Of a stretch of 11,027 bases of DNA, positions 1-5,868 are shown piece after piece; position 1 is the first letter of the stretch, and every line of letters starts with the position of its first letter. This DNA is from an uncultured Flavobacteriales bacterium (GTDB taxonomy: Bacteria > Bacteroidota > Bacteroidia > Flavobacteriales > BACL11), in NCBI GenBank assembly GCA_913052655.1, contig CAJXFN010000042.1:1-11027 (forward strand). Direction: 5' to 3'. The position numbers were made by a program, and so were the translations under genes. Below the pieces are notes generated by a model that saw only the letters and a list, made by a program, of their open reading frames with translations, did no database searches and was not told the origin of the DNA.

Positions 1-89
1 CCATGTATTGAAGTAAACTGATCTAAATGAAGGGAGCTAATTCCTCTATCTTTTGTTGCATATTTTCTAAACTCTTTTGAATAATCCAT
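1..89 (-). CDS. clpP: ATP-dependent Clp protease proteolytic subunit, 5' fragment
   Basis: Only the first 29 codons are present and the gene runs off the left edge. The translation starts MDYSKEFRKYATKDRGISS and continues to about residue 29. This agrees with the N-terminal leader I know from Bacteroidetes ClpP (M-x-Y-x-KEF-x-K-x-A-x-K-x-x-GISS). The Ser-His-Asp catalytic residues lie outside the window. ClpP is the barrel-shaped serine peptidase of the cytoplasmic ClpXP/ClpAP machines. The start codon lies 6 bp downstream of the tig stop on the same strand, so the two are almost certainly cotranscribed, and tig-clpP is a very common bacterial gene order. The position supports the call as much as the short sequence does. 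The catalytic part cannot be judged from here. Confidence 0.8.
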   Translation of the reverse strand, partial: MDYSKEFRKYATKDRGISSLHLDQFTSIH

Positions 90-95
90 AATAAT

Positions 96-1448
96 TTATT
101 TTTCTGATGCTAATTTAACAAAATCCTCATAAGAAATAGCTTTTTCTTTTAGTTTGAAGTTTTCTTTATATACTTCAAGAGTTTTAATATCGTACAATTG
201 GTCATATACTTTTTTTCTTTCATCTTCTTTCGCCAAGATATTTGCAACAATTTCATTCATCTTATCATCTTCAGGAGCAGGCTGTCCATACTGATTCATT
301 TGCATTGCAACTAAAGATTTAGTATGAGATTCTACTTCTTTAGAATCTACCTTTAATTCAAAACTTTCCAGAATACTATTTTCAATTAACTGCCATCTTA
401 AAGATTTTGAATACATATCGTATTCAGATTCAATTTGTTCTAAAGTAACTGATTGCTCTGAAGTGTGAACTAACCATTTCTTTAAAAAATCATCTGGCAT
501 ATCAAACTTCACCTTGTCTAATAGGTAATTAACAACATCATTTTTTAGCATTCTATCACTTTCAGTTACGTAAGATCTCTCTGCCTCTTCTTTTATTTTA
601 GATTTAAACTCTTTTACTGTCTTTACAGAATCTTTACCATATACTTTCTCGAAAAGTTCCTTGTTCATTTTAGCAGGTTCTAATTTACTTACATTTTTTA
701 CTGTGAATTGAAATTCTTCTGAAGATAAATCCTGCAATTTCTCACTAGAAATATTTAACATAGCGCTTAAATCAGTATGATTAGTGAAAGCTTTCATAAC
801 ATTCACTTTGAATGAATCTTTCTTTTTCACTCCAATAAATTTTTTCTTTATTTTCTTGTCTTCAATAAAATCCATTGAAACAGTAGCTTCATTCTTCACT
901 CCATTCTCCATTAAATTTCCATCTAAATCTAATTGAACTATTTCGCAAAACACTAAATCACCCTCAGAAGAAACCTCAGGATTACTCATTTTTCCATACC
1001 TTTTTGCTATATCATTAGCATAAGTATCTACCATCTTATTATCTGCCTCAATTTTATAGTATGTCAACTTATCTTTCTTGGATATTTTTACATCAAAATC
1101 TGGGGATAGTCCTATTTCATACTCAAAATTAAAAGTTGAGTCATTTTCCCAATCTACTTTTTGATCTTTTACTGGTATTGGAGAACCTAATACTTTTACC
1201 TTTTCATCAGATATATATTTGTATAATTCTGATTGCAACATCTTATTCACTTCATCCACTAATACAGGAGTTCTATATTTTTTCACAATCATTCCCATTG
1301 GAGTTTTTCCCTTTCTGAATCCTGGAATCTCGGCATTTTTTCTATAATCTTTTAATACCTTATCTACTTTTTCCTGGTAATCCTCTGGACTAACCACTAC
1401 TTTTAATACTGCTTGTAAATTGTTAGTATTTTCTTGTGTAATTTTCAT
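96..1448 (-). CDS. tig: trigger factor, ribosome-associated chaperone
   Basis: 450 residues, close to the usual trigger factor length (about 430-450). The N-terminal ribosome-binding domain carries the diagnostic GFRKGKTP loop at residues 43-50, which docks on ribosomal protein L23 at the exit tunnel. A highly charged helical C-terminal substrate-binding region follows from about residue 265. The middle segment (about 150-260) keeps an FKBP-like framework (GDLVFCEI, then F-x-G-x-K-x-x-D-x-F), but the usual GxGxxIPGFE active-site stretch is not recognisable, so prolyl isomerase activity is doubtful. In the cell it would bind nascent chains co-translationally. It is first in a unit with clpP. 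A TAnnTTTG box about 27 bp upstream of the ATG is its likely promoter. The ATG at 1448 gives the expected short MKI start directly before the conserved first strand. Confidence 0.96.
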   Translation of the reverse strand: MKITQENTNNLQAVLKVVVSPEDYQEKVDKVLKDYRKNAEIPGFRKGKTPMGMIVKKYRTPVLVDEVNKMLQSELYKYISDEKVKVLGSPIPVKDQKVDWENDSTFNFEYEIGLSPDFDVKISKKDKLTYYKIEADNKMVDTYANDIAKRYGKMSNPEVSSEGDLVFCEIVQLDLDGNLMENGVKNEATVSMDFIEDKKIKKKFIGVKKKDSFKVNVMKAFTNHTDLSAMLNISSEKLQDLSSEEFQFTVKNVSKLEPAKMNKELFEKVYGKDSVKTVKEFKSKIKEEAERSYVTESDRMLKNDVVNYLLDKVKFDMPDDFLKKWLVHTSEQSVTLEQIESEYDMYSKSLRWQLIENSILESFELKVDSKEVESHTKSLVAMQMNQYGQPAPEDDKMNEIVANILAKEDERKKVYDQLYDIKTLEVYKENFKLKEKAISYEDFVKLASEK

Positions 1449-1474
1449 AATTAAATAATTGTTAAAATGGTCGT

Positions 1475-1482
1475 CAAAAGTA
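1475..1482 (-). promoter_or_regulatory. putative -7 promoter element of tig-clpP
   Basis: On the minus strand this reads TACTTTTG, a perfect match to the Bacteroidetes -7 consensus TAnnTTTG. It sits about 27 bp upstream of the tig start codon, which implies a short leader. No clear TTG -33 box is seen at the expected distance, so the call rests on the -7 box and its position. Confidence 0.5.
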
Positions 1483-1534
1483 CAATATTATCTCTGATAA
1501 TTAATGTAAAAGAAACTTTTATTTAGAGGTCTAA

Positions 1535-1562
1535 AAAAAGCTCACTTTTTAGTGAGCTTTTT
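1535..1562 (-). terminator. rho-independent terminator after tRNA-Leu
   Basis: A 12-bp perfect inverted repeat (1535-1546 paired with 1551-1562, core AGCTCACT/AGTGAGCT) encloses a 4-nt loop. Read on the minus strand it starts directly after the tRNA 3' end, and its 3' arm ends in a run of T. The A-rich outer part of the stem gives a T-run on the plus strand as well, so it could work in both directions. No plus-strand gene in the window reads into it. It insulates the tig promoter from tRNA transcription. Confidence 0.85.
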
Positions 1563-1563
1563 G

Positions 1564-1645
1564 TGCGGATGAAGGGAGTCGAACCCCCACGCCTTACGGC
1601 ACTAGATCCTAAGTCTAGCGCGTCTACCAATTCCGCCACATCCGC
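1564..1645 (-). tRNA. tRNA-Leu, anticodon UAG
   Basis: 82 nt fold into a class II tRNA. The acceptor stem is GCGGATG/CATCCGC (7 bp) with discriminator A. The D-arm stem is GCG/CGC with a GG-containing loop. The anticodon stem is CTAGA/TCTAG with loop CTTAGGA, which places anticodon TAG at 1609-1611. A leucine-type long variable arm follows (GCC-GTAA-GGC). The T-arm loop is TTCGACT on a 5-bp stem with two G-U pairs. It reads CUN leucine codons. The 3' CCA is not encoded (ACA follows the stem), so it must be added after transcription. It lies alone between a TAnnTTTG promoter box upstream and a strong hairpin terminator downstream. Confidence 0.97.
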
Positions 1646-1659
1646 TAAAATTAGGACCG

Positions 1660-1667
1660 CAAAGATA
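1660..1667 (-). promoter_or_regulatory. putative -7 promoter element of tRNA-Leu
   Basis: The minus strand reads TATCTTTG, matching TAnnTTTG, and ends 14 bp before the mature tRNA 5' end. This predicts a leader of under 10 nt to be removed by RNase P. A TTTC at 1684-1687, 16 bp upstream on this strand, is a possible imperfect -33 element. Confidence 0.5.
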
Positions 1668-1681
1668 TTATTTTTTATTAG

Positions 1682-1708
1682 TTGAAATAAAAATTTCATC
1701 TATATTTG
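1682..1708 (+). promoter_or_regulatory. putative promoter of the DUF3127-atoE unit
   Basis: A TTG (1682-1684) is followed after 16 bp by TATATTTG (1701-1708), giving both the -33 and -7 elements of a Bacteroidetes-type promoter. The spacing is at or just below the short end of the usual range. Transcription would start around 1713-1716, inside the run leading to the ATG at 1746. This argues against the in-frame ATG at 1710 as the translation start. Confidence 0.5.
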
Positions 1709-1745
1709 CATGTATATAAAAATAACTTTAAATTTAACAAAAAAA

Positions 1746-2108
1746 ATGAGCTTATCAATAAAAGGAACAGTCAAGCAAAAACTAGAGTTAGAACAAGGAA
1801 CGAGTAAAGCTGGAAATGAGTGGAAGTCACAATCATTTATATTGAATACAGGAGCTCAGTATAATCCAGATATTTGTTTTAAATTATTTGGAGAAGACAA
1901 AATACAGATATTATCAAATATCAATGAAGGAGAAGAGATAGAAGTTTTTTTCAACCTTTCTTCAAGAGAATGGAATGGAAAATGGTTTACATCTGCAGAC
2001 GCTTGGAAGATTGAGAAATCAGAAAGTGATAATACAATTGAAACTGTTGACGACTCTGAAATACCTGTATTTGAAAATAATCAAACAGAAGACGATTTAC
2101 CATTTTAA
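1746..2108 (+). CDS. DUF3127 family protein with SSB-like acidic tail
   Basis: 120 residues starting MSLSIKGTVKQKLELEQG. It matches the Bacteroidetes DUF3127 family: a small OB-fold-like beta domain (about 1-90) with a W-K-S-Q-S-F strand, an N-L-S-S-R-E-W-N-G-K-W-F segment and an A-W-K-I-E-K end. A low-complexity acidic tail follows and terminates in DDLPF. That ending resembles the protein-interaction tip of bacterial SSB (DDDIPF type), so a nucleic-acid-linked role is plausible but unproven. An in-frame ATG at 1710 would add 12 residues. I prefer 1746 because the longer version starts within 2 bp of a promoter -7 box and its extra residues do not resemble the family. The stop codon abuts the atoE start with no spacer, so the two genes are probably translationally coupled. 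Confidence 0.85.
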   Translation: MSLSIKGTVKQKLELEQGTSKAGNEWKSQSFILNTGAQYNPDICFKLFGEDKIQILSNINEGEEIEVFFNLSSREWNGKWFTSADAWKIEKSESDNTIETVDDSEIPVFENNQTEDDLPF

Positions 2109-3479
2109 ATGTCTTTTGCTAAAAAGTTTGAGAATGTTTTTAGGTCGTTATTGCCCTCCCCTTTTTCTATAGCGATATTACTTACCCTCTTAACTTTTGT
2201 TTTAGCTCTCATATATACAGATAACCAAAACCCTGAAAATTATCATGTTTTAAATCTATTGTCCTCTTGGGAAAATGGGATTTGGAATAATGCTTTACTT
2301 GTCTTTGCCTTTCAAATGATGTTAATGTTAGTGTTAGGTCACACATTAGCGCTGAGTAATTCTGTAAATTCTTTAATTTCTAAAATCACAAGGTTTTGTA
2401 GCTCAACAGCAAATGCCGCTGCAATTATCTCTTTCTTTACCATAATTGTAAGTTTATTTAATTGGGGACTAGGGTTAATTTTCGGGGCAATATTCGCTAG
2501 AAAAGTTGCAGAAAATGCTTCAAACAAAAAAATAAATCTTAACTATCCACTAATTGGAGCTGCTGGATATTCTGGTTTAATGGTTTGGCATGGAGGGCTA
2601 TCTGGTTCAGCACCTATAAAAGTTGCAGAAAAAAATCATCTTATAGAGATGTTTGAAGGATCAGACTTTGATGTTCCCTCAACAATTAATCTTTCAGAAA
2701 CTATATTTTCTCAAATGAATATTTTTGTTTCTATTTTATTATTGATTGTCATTCCTACATTTTTATTTTACTTAGGGAAAAATAACACAGGAAAGAAAAT
2801 CCATATAATTTCTCAAGAAACTAAAAAAGAAAAAAGAAAATATATAGGAGCAGAAAAAATAGATCACTCTAAATTATTGTCAAAAATAATCTCTATTTCA
2901 ATATTAGGATATTGTTTTTACAAATCCATCCTACTTCCTGAGGTCCCATCACTAAATGTAATTACTCCTAATTTTATAAATCTAATTTTATTAGGACTAG
3001 GCATCTTTTTTCACTCCTCATTTAGTCAATTTACAATCGCAATAACAGGGTCAATAAAAGGAGCTTCAGGAATTTTAATTCAATTTCCACTATATTTTGG
3101 AATCATGGGAATAATGAAAGATTCAGGAATAGTAAGCTCTCTTTCAGACTTTTTTGTAAGCATATCAAATGAAACTACTTTTCCAATTTTTACTTTTATA
3201 TCTGCAGGAATCGTAAATATATTTGTCCCAAGTGGAGGTGGGCAATGGGCAATTCAAGGACCTATAATAATAGAAGCTGCAAATCAAATAGGATGTTCAT
3301 TTTCAAAAAGTATAATGGCTCTAGCATATGGGGACCAGCTTACAAATATGTTACAACCATTTTGGGCTTTACCACTACTAGGAATTACAGGTTTAAAAGC
3401 AAAAGAAATTCTTCCTTATACTTTATATCTCTTCCTCATTGGATGTTTGATTTTTGTTGGAGGATTGTTACTTTTCTAA
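2109..3479 (+). CDS. atoE: AtoE-type short-chain fatty acid transporter
   Basis: 456 residues and strongly hydrophobic, with roughly ten or more membrane segments. It aligns by eye along its whole length with E. coli AtoE (TIGR00366 family). Shared landmarks are the L-P-x-P-x-x-x-A-x-L-L-T-L-L-T-F start, NWGLGLIFGAIFAR (118-131), the W-x-G-G-x-S-G-S loop, the G-I-L-I-Q-F-P helix, VPSGGGQWAIQGP (373-385) and AYGDQLTNMLQPFWALP near the end. The family is assigned to uptake of short-chain fatty acids such as acetoacetate or butyrate across the inner membrane, and the exact substrate here is inferred. No atoD/A/B thiolase or CoA-transferase genes lie beside it, unlike the E. coli ato operon. Its 3' end overlaps the convergent folA 3' end by 12 bp. 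Confidence 0.9.
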   Translation: MSFAKKFENVFRSLLPSPFSIAILLTLLTFVLALIYTDNQNPENYHVLNLLSSWENGIWNNALLVFAFQMMLMLVLGHTLALSNSVNSLISKITRFCSSTANAAAIISFFTIIVSLFNWGLGLIFGAIFARKVAENASNKKINLNYPLIGAAGYSGLMVWHGGLSGSAPIKVAEKNHLIEMFEGSDFDVPSTINLSETIFSQMNIFVSILLLIVIPTFLFYLGKNNTGKKIHIISQETKKEKRKYIGAEKIDHSKLLSKIISISILGYCFYKSILLPEVPSLNVITPNFINLILLGLGIFFHSSFSQFTIAITGSIKGASGILIQFPLYFGIMGIMKDSGIVSSLSDFFVSISNETTFPIFTFISAGIVNIFVPSGGGQWAIQGPIIIEAANQIGCSFSKSIMALAYGDQLTNMLQPFWALPLLGITGLKAKEILPYTLYLFLIGCLIFVGGLLLF

Positions 3480-3968
3480 AACTAAAAAAGAATAATTATA
3501 TCTATTTTTCTCATCTGCCACACAATCTTCTCTTTCTATTATTTTCCAATCTTCAGAAAGATTAGGAAAAAAAGTATCTCCTTCAAAATAATGATGTATC
3601 CTTGTAAGATAGATCCTAGTTATCAAATTATTTTCTAATGCTAATTTATATATCTGACCTCCCCCAATAATAAATGGTTCAACATCTCCACTTTCTTGAG
3701 CAATTTTTAAAGCCTCCTCTATAGAATTTACTACAATACAATCTTCAGCAACATAATCTGATTGTCGTGTTACAATAATATTAGTTCTATTAGGTAAAGG
3801 TCTAAATTTATGAGGAATGGATTCAAAATTTTTTCTTCCCATTATAACATGATGCCCTTGTGTAGTTTCCTTAAAAAATTTCATATCCTTTGGTAAGTGC
3901 CAAATAAGATCATTATCTTTTCCTATTACTCCATTTTCAGAAACTGCTACTATTAAGGATACTCTCAT
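3468..3968 (-). CDS. folA: dihydrofolate reductase
   Basis: 166 residues, typical for bacterial DHFR. It reduces dihydrofolate to tetrahydrofolate with NADPH in the cytoplasm, regenerating the cofactor consumed by thymidylate synthase. Visible landmarks are VIGKDNDLIWHLPKDMKFF at 14-32 with Trp23 and the catalytic acid Asp28 (E. coli Asp27), VIMGRKNFESI at 41-51, Arg61 in LPNRTNII (E. coli Arg57, folate glutamate binding), IIGGGQIY at 100-107 for NADPH, and Thr122 in the Y-L-T-R-I strand. The start codon overlaps the upstream TGA as ATGA, so it is probably coupled to the dehydrogenase-like gene. It is the last gene of the minus-strand operon and its end overlaps atoE tail to tail. Confidence 0.97.
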   Translation of the reverse strand: MRVSLIVAVSENGVIGKDNDLIWHLPKDMKFFKETTQGHHVIMGRKNFESIPHKFRPLPNRTNIIVTRQSDYVAEDCIVVNSIEEALKIAQESGDVEPFIIGGGQIYKLALENNLITRIYLTRIHHYFEGDTFFPNLSEDWKIIEREDCVADEKNRYNYSFLVLEK

Positions 3969-5068
3969 TTTTTATTCACTTTATAATTTACTCCTCTTAC
4001 TTCTAAATAATTTTTTACAAAATTAAAATGCTTTCCTAAATATTCTGGGGGAGAAATTCCAATTCTTTTATAATCTCCATTTATTACTAGATTTGCTACC
4101 GCTGTACAAGTATATCCAGTAGTCCTCGACATAGAATTTATACCATCAGTATATCTATCTAAAAGATTGTACTCATAACATACTGGAATTTTGTTCTCTT
4201 CTCCAATTATTCTTATTCTCATTGCGGTAAAATCCTTATCTCCTTCTTTCATTTCCCATTTTGGAAATAGGAGTTTAGATGTAAGATCAATTGGCCTAAT
4301 TTTATGTCCATTTACTTCAATTTCATCATACGAAAAGAAACCACTTTCTCTTAAAACTTTTAAATATTCTACACAACCTGGATAACGAAGTGTTTTTTCA
4401 ATCATATTTGGAACATGTTTCATGGTTTCAATCAAAGTTCGTAGTCCATCTGAATTCCAACTCTCTAGGGTTCCTATTTTTTCAAATACAACCAATTCAG
4501 TATCTGAAAGAGCTTCTTTTACTACAAGTGAGGAATTCTTAACAAATCTTGCCGGTCGTATATATTCTTCAATTACATCAATAGGCGAAAAAACAGCCTG
4601 ATATTCATACGGCCATTCTCTTTTTTCTGGAAGTCCCCCAACTAAACACTCATAATCTGTAATTGTCATTTTAGTATTATGATAACCAAAGATAATATTC
4701 CCCATTCCTGGAGCTACTCCACAGTCCATAACTGCTACTACACCTTTTTCTTTTGCTAACTCATCTAAACCAAAAGGGTCCTCTGGATAAAAAGAAATAT
4801 CAACAATATTCTTACCAGCTTCAATTACATCTTTCATCATTTTATATCCCATAAAACCTGGAACAGCGCCAATTACTAGGTCAAAATCTTTAATAATATT
4901 TTGTAAGGTATTAGTATTAGAAACATCTGCAATTATTGTCTCAATTCCTGATAACTTATCTAAGTTATCTGTAGAAATATCTACGGAGGTTACCTCATGT
5001 TGAAGTGATAAATCTTGAGCCATTACACTACCAACTAATCCTGCTCCTAAAACTACAATTCTTGCCAT
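3965..5068 (-). CDS. saccharopine dehydrogenase/lysine 6-dehydrogenase-type oxidoreductase
   Basis: 367 residues. The N-terminal Rossmann fold has GAGLVGS (8-14) for dinucleotide binding. An acidic residue, Asp30, at the end of the second strand suggests preference for NAD(H) over NADP(H). DCGVAPGM at 115-122, VGGLP soon after, Y-E-Y-Q-A-V-F-S-P and TLRYPGCVEYLKVL are typical of the saccharopine dehydrogenase superfamily. By memory they are close to L-lysine 6-dehydrogenase and to the reductase half of lysine catabolic enzymes. The likely reaction is NAD-linked oxidation at the lysine epsilon-amine or saccharopine, but the substrate cannot be fixed from sequence alone. The start overlaps the thyA stop by one base (TAATG) and the stop overlaps the folA start (ATGA), so it is embedded in the thymidylate/folate block. 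Family call is strong, substrate uncertain. Confidence 0.85.
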   Translation of the reverse strand: MARIVVLGAGLVGSVMAQDLSLQHEVTSVDISTDNLDKLSGIETIIADVSNTNTLQNIIKDFDLVIGAVPGFMGYKMMKDVIEAGKNIVDISFYPEDPFGLDELAKEKGVVAVMDCGVAPGMGNIIFGYHNTKMTITDYECLVGGLPEKREWPYEYQAVFSPIDVIEEYIRPARFVKNSSLVVKEALSDTELVVFEKIGTLESWNSDGLRTLIETMKHVPNMIEKTLRYPGCVEYLKVLRESGFFSYDEIEVNGHKIRPIDLTSKLLFPKWEMKEGDKDFTAMRIRIIGEENKIPVCYEYNLLDRYTDGINSMSRTTGYTCTAVANLVINGDYKRIGISPPEYLGKHFNFVKNYLEVRGVNYKVNKK

Positions 5069-5862
5069 TATACTGCTACTTTACCTTTAATATGTGGATG
5101 TGGATCATATTCAATAAGTTCAAAATCATCAATAGTAAAATCAAAAATATTTTTTACATCTGGATTGATTTTCATCTGAGGAAGTGGTCTTGGATCTCTA
5201 CTTAATTGTAATTCTGTTTGCTCAAAATGATTGGTATAAATATGTGCGTCTCCCAAAGTATGAACAAAATCTCCAACTGCTAAATCAGAAACTTGTGCCA
5301 TCATCATAGTAAGTAAAGCGTAAGAAGCAATATTAAAAGGTACTCCTAAAAAGATATCTGCGCTTCTTTGGTACAATTGACACGAAAGTTTTCCATCTGC
5401 CACGTAAAATTGAAAAAATGCGTGACAAGGAGGAAGTGCCATCTGATCTATCTCTCCTACATTCCAAGCGCTAACAATAATTCTTCTACTATCAGGATTG
5501 TGTTTTAAAGACTCAACCACTTGTGATATTTGGTCAATATGCTGTCCATCAGGAGTTGGCCATGACCTCCATTGGTATCCGTAAACATGTCCCAAATCAC
5601 CATTTTCATCTGCCCATTCATCCCAGATTCTAACACTATTTTCTTTTAGGTATTTTATATTAGTATCTCCTTTTAAGAACCATAGTAATTCGTGTATGAT
5701 GGATTTTAAGTGTAGTTTTTTGGTAGTTACACAAGGAAATCCTCTGGACAAATCAAATCGCATCTGATGTCCAAAAACACTTTTAGTTCCTGTTCCGGTC
5801 CTATCTTCTTTTAACGTGCCTTCTTTCATCACGCGTTTCATCAAATCTAAATATTGTTGCAT
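5068..5862 (-). CDS. thyA: thymidylate synthase
   Basis: 264 residues, the same length as E. coli ThyA and apparently collinear without gaps. It methylates dUMP to dTMP using methylenetetrahydrofolate, which is oxidised to dihydrofolate. Seen in the sequence: DRTGTGT with Arg21, the IIHELLWFLKGDTN segment, IWDEWADENGDLG, DSRRIIVSAWN, the catalytic Cys146 in LPPCHAFFQF, and RSADIFLGVPFNIASY with Asn177 for dUMP recognition. It ends in KGKVAV, matching the family C-terminal closing tail. The start lies 6 bp after the nucleoside transporter gene, and its stop overlaps the next start by one base. With folA two genes downstream, this is a complete dTMP/folate recycling pair. Confidence 0.98.
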   Translation of the reverse strand: MQQYLDLMKRVMKEGTLKEDRTGTGTKSVFGHQMRFDLSRGFPCVTTKKLHLKSIIHELLWFLKGDTNIKYLKENSVRIWDEWADENGDLGHVYGYQWRSWPTPDGQHIDQISQVVESLKHNPDSRRIIVSAWNVGEIDQMALPPCHAFFQFYVADGKLSCQLYQRSADIFLGVPFNIASYALLTMMMAQVSDLAVGDFVHTLGDAHIYTNHFEQTELQLSRDPRPLPQMKINPDVKNIFDFTIDDFELIEYDPHPHIKGKVAV

Positions 5863-5868
5863 TTATTC

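Noticed and set aside
3471..3490. CTTTT/AAAAG weak inverted repeat as a possible terminator between atoE and folA
   Set aside because: The stem is only about 5 bp and almost all A/T, which is expected by chance in this composition and unlikely to terminate transcription.
3245..3565. 106-codon plus-strand frame across the atoE/folA junction
   Set aside because: It lies out of frame within the conserved C-terminal part of atoE and opposite folA. The translation resembles no family and has no promoter.
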